A stretch of DNA of 16,362 nucleotides, taken from Crocinitomicaceae bacterium (GTDB lineage Bacteria > Bacteroidota > Bacteroidia > Flavobacteriales_D > Sanyastnellaceae). The stretch's first letter is position 1. Each line of letters begins with the position of its first letter. Positions 6,479 through 14,610 of this stretch are shown piece after piece. A program made the translations under genes and the position numbers. The DNA is taken from assembly GCA_020848015.1 (NCBI GenBank), contig JADLBA010000128.1:1-16362 (forward strand). The letters are read 5' to 3'. The notes below the pieces were generated by a model. The model saw only the letters and a list, made by a program, of their open reading frames with translations, did no database searches and was not told where the DNA came from.

Positions 6479-8620
6479 ATGAATTACGAATTATTTACAA
6501 AAACCATTGACCTCGGTAACGGTCGTCAGATAACGATCGAAACTGGTAAGTTGGCCAAGCAGGCCAACGGTTCGGTGGTAGTACGGCAGGGAGATACGAT
6601 GCTTCTTGCCACCGTTGTTTCTAATGAAGAAGCCAAGGAGGGACTCGACTTCCTGCCACTTACCGTCGAATATCGCGAAAAATATGCTTCTACAGGCCGT
6701 TTTCCTGGTGGCTATTTCAAGCGCGAGGCAAGGCCCTACGATGATGAAATACTTGTTTCGAGGCTCATTGACCGCGCTCTGCGCCCGATGTTTCCGGACG
6801 ATTTTCACGCAGATACCCAGGTGATTGTTAACCTAATTTCTGCCGATCAGCAGAATATGCCCGATAGCCTCGCAGGTCTTGCTGCTTCTGCAGCAATAGC
6901 TGTTTCCAATATACCATTCAATGGTCCTATATCAGAAGTTCGCGTTGCCCGGGTTCACGGACAATTCGTTATCAACCCGACCTGGGAACAGTTAGAAGCC
7001 TCTGATATGGAGATCATAGTGGCGGGAAGTGCCGACAGCATCGTAATGGTTGAAGGTGAAATGAAAGAAGTATCTGAGGCGGATATGATTACCGCTATTG
7101 AAACAGCTCATGCTGCTATCAAAGTACAGGTACAGGCACAAAAAGAATTGGCTGCTCAGGTATCCAAATCAGAACCCAAGCGCATTTATAGCCACGAGCC
7201 AAAAGATGAGGCGCTGAAAAAACTTATCTGGGACGAATGCTATAAAAATTATTACGCAGCCGCTAAAACTCCACAGGGTAAGAAAGAGCGTTCTGCTGCT
7301 TTTCACACAATTCAGGAAGAGTTTGAAAAGCGCTATACCGACGAAGAAAAAGAAGCGAATCGTTTTTTGCTGAACAAGTATCATCACGATTGCATAAAAG
7401 ACGCTATGCGTCGAATGATCCTTGATGATGGTGTGCGCCTCGACGGTCGCAACACTACAACTATACGCCCTATCTGGAGCGAAGTAGGATACCTTCCTGG
7501 ACCACATGGTTCCAGTATTTTCACCCGTGGTGAAACACAGTCGCTCACCACGCTGACCCTCGGAACAAAAGACGACGAGCAGCTTGTAGATGCGGCAATA
7601 AAAGTGCGCAACGACAAATTCCTGTTGCACTATAATTTTCCACCTTTCAGTACCGGTGAGGCTCGCCCGATACGGAGTACCGGCCGCCGTGAGATCGGTC
7701 ACGGAAACCTCGCACTGCGGGCACTGAAACCTGTACTTCCTCCTGTAGAAGTATGTCCTTATACGATTCGTATCGTATCAGATATACTCGAATCGAACGG
7801 TTCATCATCAATGGCTACAGTTTGTGCCGGTACATTGGCATTGATGGACGGAGGAGTGCCCATTTCGTCGCCTGTTTCAGGTATTGCGATGGGACTCATT
7901 ACCGATGGCGGCAATGGTAAGTATGCGATTCTTTCTGATATTCTGGGCGACGAAGACCACCTTGGCGATATGGACTTCAAGGTAACAGGTACCTCTCAAG
8001 GAATTACTGCGTGCCAGATGGACATCAAAGTATCCGGCCTCACCATGCAGATTATGAAAGAGGCATTGGAGCAAGCCCGCCAGGGTCGTCTGCACATATT
8101 GGGAGAAATGAACAAGACGATCTCTAAACCACGCGAAGATTATAAGCCGCATGCACCGCGCATTGTCACATTTGACATTCCAACGGAAAGCATCGGGCCG
8201 GTAATCGGACCCGGTGGAAAGATTATCCAGGAAATCCAGAAATCTACCGGAGCTCTTATCTCAATCGAAGAAAAAGATGGAAAGGGCATTGTAGAAATAT
8301 CTTCAGCGAACAAAGAAAGCCTTGATGCAGCGGTCAAGCGTGTGCGCAATATCGTATGGCCACCACAAGTAGAGATCGGTGAAGTATATGAAGGTCCCGT
8401 AAAAACCATCCAGCCATTTGGTGCATTTGTTGAAATACTTCCAGGTCAGGACGGGCTTATCCATGTGAGCGAACTGGAATGGAGAAGGATTGAAGATGTG
8501 CGCGAAGTATTGAATGTAGGCGACTTAGTCAAGTTCAAAGTGATCGGAAGGGATCCAAAAACAGGCAAATTGAAGCTCTCGCGAAAAGCATTGATACCAA
8601 AGCCCGAAGTTCAGAACTAA
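6479..8620 (+). CDS. pnp: Polyribonucleotide nucleotidyltransferase (PNPase)
   Basis: PNPase degrades RNA 3' to 5' by phosphorolysis, releasing nucleoside diphosphates, as a homotrimeric ring; it can also add tails. At 713 residues it is full length. Domains in order: RNase PH 1 (about 1-145, with GGYFKREARPYDDEI), an all-helical linker (about 240-310), RNase PH 2 (about 320-550, with FPPFSTGEARPIRSTGRREIGHG), KH (about 560-620, with GPVIGPGGKIIQEI) and S1 (about 632-700, with PFGAFVEILPGQDGLIHVSEL). The metal and catalytic aspartates are present as D491 and D497 in LGDEDHLGDMDF, matching the E. coli D486/D492 motif. It lies between rpsO and rpoD. In E. coli pnp is also downstream of rpsO and autoregulated through its leader; here the terminator-like hairpin at 6408-6447 is the obvious control point. 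Confidence 0.98.
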   Translation: MNYELFTKTIDLGNGRQITIETGKLAKQANGSVVVRQGDTMLLATVVSNEEAKEGLDFLPLTVEYREKYASTGRFPGGYFKREARPYDDEILVSRLIDRALRPMFPDDFHADTQVIVNLISADQQNMPDSLAGLAASAAIAVSNIPFNGPISEVRVARVHGQFVINPTWEQLEASDMEIIVAGSADSIVMVEGEMKEVSEADMITAIETAHAAIKVQVQAQKELAAQVSKSEPKRIYSHEPKDEALKKLIWDECYKNYYAAAKTPQGKKERSAAFHTIQEEFEKRYTDEEKEANRFLLNKYHHDCIKDAMRRMILDDGVRLDGRNTTTIRPIWSEVGYLPGPHGSSIFTRGETQSLTTLTLGTKDDEQLVDAAIKVRNDKFLLHYNFPPFSTGEARPIRSTGRREIGHGNLALRALKPVLPPVEVCPYTIRIVSDILESNGSSSMATVCAGTLALMDGGVPISSPVSGIAMGLITDGGNGKYAILSDILGDEDHLGDMDFKVTGTSQGITACQMDIKVSGLTMQIMKEALEQARQGRLHILGEMNKTISKPREDYKPHAPRIVTFDIPTESIGPVIGPGGKIIQEIQKSTGALISIEEKDGKGIVEISSANKESLDAAVKRVRNIVWPPQVEIGEVYEGPVKTIQPFGAFVEILPGQDGLIHVSELEWRRIEDVREVLNVGDLVKFKVIGRDPKTGKLKLSRKALIPKPEVQN

Positions 8621-8637
8621 AGATAAATTCGGGTTTT
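8603..8637 (+). terminator. Weak hairpin at the pnp stop codon
   Basis: CCCGAA (8603-8608) pairs with TTCGGG (8628-8633) around a 19-nt loop and is followed by only four T residues. The stem begins inside the last pnp codons. It could be a weak terminator that lets some transcription enter rpoD. The long loop makes this uncertain. Confidence 0.3.
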
Positions 8638-8749
8638 CCGTCTCAACAAGTACAATCGTGCAGTGTTTAACATATTAAATGAAACTGCGCGCTTCCTTTT
8701 TGAGTTATTTAAAAAAGTGATTTTTCCATCCTGAAACAAAAGGAAAACA

Positions 8750-9619
8750 ATGAGACAGCTAAAAATAACGAAACAGGTAACCAACAGGGAAACGGCTTCC
8801 CTTGACAAGTACCTTCAGGAAATCGGTCGCGTTGACCTCATCACAGCGGAAGAAGAAGTAGAACTTGCCCGCCGCATTAAAGCTGGTGACCAAGTAGCAT
8901 TGGAGAAACTCACTAAGGCGAATCTCCGCTTTGTAGTATCCGTATCAAAGCAATATCAAAATCAGGGGCTCAGCCTCCCCGACCTTATCAACGAAGGAAA
9001 CCTTGGGCTGATCAAAGCCGCACAACGCTTTGATGAAACACGAGGATTTAAATTCATCTCGTACGCTGTATGGTGGATTCGCCAGTCAATTTTACAGGCG
9101 CTTGCAGAGCAATCGCGTATTGTTAGACTTCCGCTAAACAAGATCGGGTCAATTAATAAGATCAATAAAGCCTTTGCCAAACTCGAACAGGAATTTGAGC
9201 GTCCGCCCACTCCGGGTGAATTGGCTGAAGTGCTCGAAATGACACTCGACGAAGTAAAACAATCGCTTCGCAACAGTGGAAGACATGTATCTATGGATGC
9301 TCCGTTAAAAGACGGAGACGATAGCAGTAGTACCATGTACGATGTGTTACAGACCAACGATACCCCTTCGCCTGATACTGACTTGTTGCACGAATCGCTG
9401 CGCAAGGAAATTGAGCGTTCGCTACGCACACTGACCAGTCGAGAGGCTGATGTGATCCGGCTCTATTTTGGTCTGAACGGCGAACATCCTCTCACTCTCG
9501 AAGAGATCGGTGAACGTTTTGACCTCACCCGCGAGCGAGTACGACAGATCAAAGAAAAAGCAATCCGCAGGTTAAAACATACCAGCAGGAGTAAGATATT
9601 AAAATCTTATCTCGGATAA
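8750..9619 (+). CDS. rpoD: RNA polymerase primary sigma factor (Bacteroidota sigma-A type)
   Basis: This is the housekeeping sigma factor that directs RNA polymerase to most promoters. At 289 residues it is the compact Bacteroidota form, lacking region 1.1 and the long non-conserved insert of E. coli RpoD. Region 1.2 is at about 17-48 (SLDKYLQEIG, ITAEEEVELARRI). Region 2 is at about 54-128 (ANLRFVVSVSKQY, LSLPDLINEGNLGLIKAAQRFD, FKFISYAVWWIRQ). Region 3 is at about 136-213. Region 4 is at about 220-280, ending in the helix-turn-helix LEEIGERFDLTRERVRQIKEKAIRRLKH. In region 2.4 the E. coli Gln437-x-x-Thr440 pair is Gln111-x-x-Leu114, in line with the different -7 sequence used in this phylum. 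The 129-nt gap upstream has no clear TAnnTTTG box; AAAGGAAAACA precedes the ATG and may act as a ribosome-binding site. It is closed by a strong terminator. Confidence 0.96.
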   Translation: MRQLKITKQVTNRETASLDKYLQEIGRVDLITAEEEVELARRIKAGDQVALEKLTKANLRFVVSVSKQYQNQGLSLPDLINEGNLGLIKAAQRFDETRGFKFISYAVWWIRQSILQALAEQSRIVRLPLNKIGSINKINKAFAKLEQEFERPPTPGELAEVLEMTLDEVKQSLRNSGRHVSMDAPLKDGDDSSSTMYDVLQTNDTPSPDTDLLHESLRKEIERSLRTLTSREADVIRLYFGLNGEHPLTLEEIGERFDLTRERVRQIKEKAIRRLKHTSRSKILKSYLG

Positions 9620-9627
9620 AAAAACAG

Positions 9628-9664
9628 AATTAAAAATGCCCCGGAATCCGGGGCATTTTTAATT
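9628..9664. terminator. Strong bidirectional terminator between rpoD and the PorP gene
   Basis: Positions 9628-9644 (ending TGCCCCGG) pair perfectly with 9648-9664 (starting CCGGGGCA) around an AAT loop, a 17-bp stem with a GC-rich tip and A/T flanks giving a U-tract on either strand. It sits 8 nt after the rpoD stop and 53 nt after the facing porP-like stop, so it serves both converging units. Confidence 0.93.
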
Positions 9665-9717
9665 ACAGTATTTAATAATAATTCAAATGATGCCAAATGA
9701 AATTCTACTAATCCAAG

Positions 9718-10800
9718 TTAAATATAATCCTGACAAATCTTCCTCAGTTTACCTGCCTCTGGCAAAGGAGGCACAATATAAATGACAGAAATTTCAAAGC
9801 CACCTTTTGCATTGGATGCAGGGCGTAAGTTGGAGGTGTTGATGTCATAGCTCAATCCCACATCCCAGTTATCATATTTCATTCCGGCTACGAGAAAGCC
9901 AGCATCCCCCGCCCTGCCATAGGCTCCAAAATAGGCGGCTCTGTACATCCACGATTCCTTCTGGAATACATAATATGCCTGTCCCCCGATATCTACTTCT
10001 TTATATTTCCCCTGTGATATAAATAGTATTGAAGGAGCCATCTGCCAATCTTTGTTCAACTCAAAACGATACAATCCATGCAAGTTGAGGCGCGGATCAA
10101 GCCGCACATACCCGTCGTTAAAAAAACTCTGCTTAGGTGCGCTAAGATTATAGAGCGATGCTCCAGCAATAAGTTCTCTATTATTTTTCCATCGTTGAAT
10201 GTAGGAAGCTCCGAGATTAAGGTTGAGATACGCCCTGCTATTGCGCGAAAATTTTTCGTCAGGATCTATTGACGGATCGTAAGTAATGCCATTCCACTGG
10301 TTATCATAATTCAGCTTACTGTAATCAATCTTCATACTGGTAATCCCGATCATTATACCCGGAACTAACTGTGCAGATTTATCTTCTCTAATATCAATTG
10401 ATTTAGCAATCGAGATATTAACGACAGTAGTACTAAGTCGGGAGTCGCCTGCTTTATCGAGAAATACAGAAAGTCCTGCACCAAAATTTGGTCCAAGCGC
10501 CCTTGGGGTATCAGCCGACAAGCCAAAGGTTGAATACGGAATTGTTACACTTCTCCACTGTGTACGTTGATTGGCAATAATACGGTACAAACCCTTGAAC
10601 TGCCCGGTAAGTCCGGGATTCAGGTTAGTCGGTGCCTGGTTGAATTGTGAAAAATGAATATCCTGTGCAGATATCAGTGCTGATATAAAAAGTAATACAA
10701 TAGCAAAAACAAATTTTTTTCCTGCTGAAAAAAAGAATTTTCTGCAGAAGTAATGCCTCCGGTTTCTTGCAGCAGAATAGAGCAGGTAACAATTCCTCAT
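9718..10800 (-). CDS. PorP/SprF family type IX secretion system outer-membrane protein
   Basis: The mature N-terminus AQDIHFSQFNQAPTNLNPGLTG, followed by GLYRIIANQRTQW, is the hallmark opening of the PorP/SprF family, a predicted outer-membrane beta-barrel associated with the T9SS. The barrel continues with alternating aromatic strands, for example LNLGASYIQRW, YRFELNKDWQMAPSILF and WDVGLSYDINTSNLRP. In Flavobacterium johnsoniae SprF is needed to export the adhesin SprB, and relatives are encoded beside other type B cargo. At 360 residues the length is slightly long because of an unusually extended basic signal peptide region: hydrophobic core at 30-43, cleavage near 45. No internal Met offers a shorter start. 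The ATG overlaps the stop of the upstream cargo gene (ATGA), implying translational coupling and matched expression. It ends at the shared terminator. Confidence 0.92.
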   Translation of the reverse strand: MRNCYLLYSAARNRRHYFCRKFFFSAGKKFVFAIVLLFISALISAQDIHFSQFNQAPTNLNPGLTGQFKGLYRIIANQRTQWRSVTIPYSTFGLSADTPRALGPNFGAGLSVFLDKAGDSRLSTTVVNISIAKSIDIREDKSAQLVPGIMIGITSMKIDYSKLNYDNQWNGITYDPSIDPDEKFSRNSRAYLNLNLGASYIQRWKNNRELIAGASLYNLSAPKQSFFNDGYVRLDPRLNLHGLYRFELNKDWQMAPSILFISQGKYKEVDIGGQAYYVFQKESWMYRAAYFGAYGRAGDAGFLVAGMKYDNWDVGLSYDINTSNLRPASNAKGGFEISVIYIVPPLPEAGKLRKICQDYI

Positions 10801-13800
10801 CGGATCACGGTAATGTTTCCTTTATCAAAATAGGTTTCACCACCAATACAATTGGCCTCAATATAATAAACATAAACATCTGGATCCACTTCCCTGCCTT
10901 TGAACATCCCATCCCATCCATTGTGCAGGCTTTCGGTTTCAAACATTTTTTCACCCCAGCGATCATAGATCACAAAATATAGCTTGCTGATATTATTACC
11001 ACGTACAAAGAGTTTTTCATTTTTTCCATCTTTGTTGGGCGTAAAAGCATTGGGCACATAAATGGCAGGAGGACCGCATACAAAATCAGCAACCCTGACG
11101 GTAACACTGATCTGGGTATGGCATTCCCCGTCCGAAACAGTCACATAATAAACGGTGGTTTCGTTTGGGGTGGCCACCGGGTGCTGAGAAAACGGATTAT
11201 CCAGTGTGGAGGATGGCGACCATTGGTAATTGAGACCGTTAGGCTCTACCATCAACTGTGATGACTGTCCTTCTATAATCCATTCAGGGGTGGCAGTTGC
11301 AGTCAATGCTCCAGAGGTAAGACTGCTCACCTCTACTACCACCCCATCTTCTGCACTGCAGCCAAAAGGAGTATGAGAAGTCACAATAAACGTTGTTTGT
11401 CCAGGAACCACAACCGTTACCTCAGGTGTGTTTTGCCCTGAAATAATTAAATCAGTTGGCTCCCAGGTATAGGTAAAAGAAGAGTTTGGACTGAGTACAT
11501 TAAGTTGCACGGTATCATTGACACAAGCGGTAAAATCGCCTTCTATTTCGGTCTGGAAACCAACAAGAGTAATTACTACCTCCTCTTCCACCGAACACCC
11601 GTTCGAGTTGGCCATTACATAAAGCGTCATTGGATTGGTAACGTTGACCGATACGTCATGATCTTCAGAGCCATCGTTGATTATATTATTGAACAACGGA
11701 TCAGAACTCCATGTAATACCCGCATTTGGCGGTATCGGAAAAGCGGTGAAAGTGAGTGTCTGCTGCTCACACAGTATTGTATCAGCGATGGGCAAGAGTG
11801 AAACCGAATGAACATTCACTTGCTGGTGCCAGGTGTCAGTGCAACCACCGTGCTGGATCAGCAACGTATAAAAGGTTGACTCTCCTCCCGTAAATGAAGG
11901 GTTCGGATCAGTGCTATCAGAAAGATAGACGGACGGGCTCCAGGAGTAGGTATAAGTGGGATTTGAATTGACGGTGCCAATGGTAACCGGCTCCCCTGCA
12001 CAAGCCTCTATGTCCGTAAGGCTGCCCTCTTCCGGCTCGCTGATCTGAATTATTCGCTGAAGGGTGTCCGCTCCATTGCAGGTCAAGTTGTTTGTAACAA
12101 TGAGTGTAACCGCATACTCCCCTGTGTTTTCAAACGAGTGCACAGGGTTCGGATTAGGTGAAGTCTCTCCATCGCCAAAATTCCATGCAAAAGTTTGAGC
12201 AAATGTACTTGTGCTATTGAATGTAACAGGCTGGTTGATGCACCCCACCGGCGGAGCCGAAAAATTTGCAATCGTTAGTGGCAATTCAAAATCGTATTTG
12301 AAAACACCGTTATTGCAATTAGAAGAGTTGTTGGTGGCCGAAACGGCATTGGCAGGGAAAATCGGAAAGTCGTCATGATTGCCGCACCCGGCGCAAACAC
12401 TTTGGTAAATCACTCCTTTTCTATCGAATCTGCTGGTGCCCCCATCCACGTGCTCAGCGCTGATAGCACCACCGAAGAAAGAAGCATAGACGAGATTGCT
12501 CGCATCCGCTTCGAGTACAAGGAGATAAAAATCACTTCCGTTGGTGGTGGTCTGAAATGCATTGGGTGTTGTCACCAGATTAAATGTATTGTCAGTACCT
12601 GCCGGATTTGAACTAGTGTTGGTAGTACCACCCCATCCAGACAGGTAGATCTTACCACATACATCCACGAGGAAAGCCGCGGGCGAAAGGTTAGGTTTGC
12701 CACTTCCTGTTCCGAAAACAGTGGACCAAGTTATCTGATCGAGAGTAGAAGTAAGTTTACTCACTACCATTCCGCTGTTAGTCTGGCTCCACGCTGCATT
12801 GATCACAAAAGTGGATCCGGGGGCGCGTGTTTGACCATAAACATACACTTGGTTTTCATCGTCTGTTTCGACAAAATACAACTGGTCGTACTGGTTGCTC
12901 CCAAAATAAGTACTTCGCAAAAGTGTGCCGCCATCAGACGATACCAATGCTACCCATCCATCTGCAGAACCACCGTTGTGAAGTGATGACAATACATTGG
13001 AAGTGCTGGGGAAATTCTGAGATTTTGTCCCGCCGCAGATATAAATATTGTCTTGATCGTCAAAACACGCACTATAACCGCTATCATCATTGGTGCCACC
13101 AAGAAAGGTGCTCCACAAAATGGACGACAGGTCAGCATTCAACTTTACTAAACAGGCATCTTGTGCGCCGCCAATGACAGACTGAACTGGATTGACAATA
13201 GGGAAATCAGGAGAAAATGTACTGCTCGCAATGACAATATTTCCCTGACTATCAATATCTATTTCTCCTCTGAACTCGTCAGCATAATTATATTTCAATG
13301 CAGAGGCAGTATTGACGCCATCGTTTGAATTGCCGCCGATGAAGGTAGAATTAATAATATTGGTAGCTGCAAAGTTGAGCCGTGTAACAACAATATCACT
13401 TCCATTGACATAATCGGTTCCCACACCCTGCGGAGAGAAAGGTGTTCCCCCATTAAAAACATGGTCATAAGCGGAAAGAGTAGAAGGGAAATTCGGTGAG
13501 CTGGTGGTTCCATATACTAACAGTTCATCGAGTGCATTGCAGATCAAGCTGTGTGGCAATTCATCGTTTTGGCCACCGAGAAAAGTACTCCAGACTCTAA
13601 ACGTGCCGCTGACATCATATTTGGTGATTGCCATATCAGTACCCGGCAATCCAAAACTGCCGTCTCCTCCTCCCCATACGGTCTGATAAGCCCCCACTGT
13701 TGTCGGATATCCTTGTCCGAATGCACTGCTTCCACTGTATAGATAGCCTTGACTGTCATAGGTGGCAGTGTATCCAAAATTATCAGAATAACTACCACTG

Positions 13801-14561
13801 TAGGTAGAAAAGACCAGTGCGGGATCAATTACAAGATCAGCGGAGCGATCATATCCATTGGGAAAATAAAAAGTAACTTCGCCATTTATTAACCTGAATT
13901 CACAGGTAACGCTCACTTTTTTTCCATTGATCATCTGCCACGTTTCGGGAATTTCTTCCCACACCTCTCCCACTCCGGTAATGATCTTCAGTCTTCCGTT
14001 TTCTACCCATACCTTGTCGGCATATTCGTACTTCAGCCTCAGAGATGAAGGATTTCCAGAGGGGTGAACAATGTAATCACATTTCAACTGATCATTTACC
14101 GAATAAAAAACCTGATCAATACCATGATAAAGACCGTGCCTGCTGAACCGGCCATAAGCACGGCATCCTCCGGCCCAGTTTTCCTCTTTGTTGCCGAGAA
14201 AAAAATTAAAGTATTCTTTTTGTTTTTCTACCGGTAAACAATATGCATTCCTGTTTGCGCCGGAATAGGCGACATGAAATATATGTCCCCGAATCCTGAC
14301 ATCCCCTTTGCGTGGTGCTACGATCTTTTCTCCGTTATGACCATGTGCGGCAGACAATGCCGAAAGATCAAAAAGATGGAACGTGAGGCCGTCATTCTCA
14401 AAAAATAATTTTCCGTTGGGGACATCGGTTGCAAAAAGAACTTTTTCCGGCCATTGACCTTTATTTTCTACCAGATGGAGAGGTTCAACTTCGTGTGCAA
14501 AAGCAGCAAAGGAAAAGAGAGCCGAATAAAGCCATGCTATTTTTTGCAAAAATCTCATCAT
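10797..14561 (-). CDS. Large secreted beta-propeller/PKD/Ig-like protein with type B T9SS sorting domain (gliding-motility-type C-terminus)
   Basis: The 1254-residue product has a Sec signal peptide (MMRFLQKIAW, hydrophobic core, FAHEVE). Residues about 28-245 are a conserved N-terminal module (HLVENKGQWPEKVLF, later GIDQVFY and YIVHP) that precedes SBBP-type propellers in many bacterial proteins. From about 246 to 760 are several propeller-like repeats marked by STFLGG, STFIGG, STYFGS and SFFGG. A PKD domain contains WNFGDG at 793-798. Four Ig-like segments (about 850-1160), each with WSP/WSS/WEP and paired cysteines, follow. Residues 1162-1254 are the sorting domain, with YVPNAFTPNKDGKNE, YDRWGEKMFE, NGWDGMFKG and a final KGNITVIR. 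Such proteins are exported by the T9SS and act as cell-surface adhesins or matrix proteins; the ligand is unknown. It starts 49 nt downstream of the glycosyltransferase gene and is coupled to the PorP gene. Confidence 0.92.
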   Translation of the reverse strand: MMRFLQKIAWLYSALFSFAAFAHEVEPLHLVENKGQWPEKVLFATDVPNGKLFFENDGLTFHLFDLSALSAAHGHNGEKIVAPRKGDVRIRGHIFHVAYSGANRNAYCLPVEKQKEYFNFFLGNKEENWAGGCRAYGRFSRHGLYHGIDQVFYSVNDQLKCDYIVHPSGNPSSLRLKYEYADKVWVENGRLKIITGVGEVWEEIPETWQMINGKKVSVTCEFRLINGEVTFYFPNGYDRSADLVIDPALVFSTYSGSYSDNFGYTATYDSQGYLYSGSSAFGQGYPTTVGAYQTVWGGGDGSFGLPGTDMAITKYDVSGTFRVWSTFLGGQNDELPHSLICNALDELLVYGTTSSPNFPSTLSAYDHVFNGGTPFSPQGVGTDYVNGSDIVVTRLNFAATNIINSTFIGGNSNDGVNTASALKYNYADEFRGEIDIDSQGNIVIASSTFSPDFPIVNPVQSVIGGAQDACLVKLNADLSSILWSTFLGGTNDDSGYSACFDDQDNIYICGGTKSQNFPSTSNVLSSLHNGGSADGWVALVSSDGGTLLRSTYFGSNQYDQLYFVETDDENQVYVYGQTRAPGSTFVINAAWSQTNSGMVVSKLTSTLDQITWSTVFGTGSGKPNLSPAAFLVDVCGKIYLSGWGGTTNTSSNPAGTDNTFNLVTTPNAFQTTTNGSDFYLLVLEADASNLVYASFFGGAISAEHVDGGTSRFDRKGVIYQSVCAGCGNHDDFPIFPANAVSATNNSSNCNNGVFKYDFELPLTIANFSAPPVGCINQPVTFNSTSTFAQTFAWNFGDGETSPNPNPVHSFENTGEYAVTLIVTNNLTCNGADTLQRIIQISEPEEGSLTDIEACAGEPVTIGTVNSNPTYTYSWSPSVYLSDSTDPNPSFTGGESTFYTLLIQHGGCTDTWHQQVNVHSVSLLPIADTILCEQQTLTFTAFPIPPNAGITWSSDPLFNNIINDGSEDHDVSVNVTNPMTLYVMANSNGCSVEEEVVITLVGFQTEIEGDFTACVNDTVQLNVLSPNSSFTYTWEPTDLIISGQNTPEVTVVVPGQTTFIVTSHTPFGCSAEDGVVVEVSSLTSGALTATATPEWIIEGQSSQLMVEPNGLNYQWSPSSTLDNPFSQHPVATPNETTVYYVTVSDGECHTQISVTVRVADFVCGPPAIYVPNAFTPNKDGKNEKLFVRGNNISKLYFVIYDRWGEKMFETESLHNGWDGMFKGREVDPDVYVYYIEANCIGGETYFDKGNITVIR

Positions 14562-14610
14562 ATTACGAAGTTAATAAAGGACACGAAAAACGAGAATAGG
14601 GTTGTCCATT

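Noticed and set aside
10797..14561. Internal repeats of the large secreted protein as a DNA repeat array
   Set aside because: The similarity is at protein level (propeller and Ig-like motifs) and diverged; no exact tandem DNA repeats are visible.
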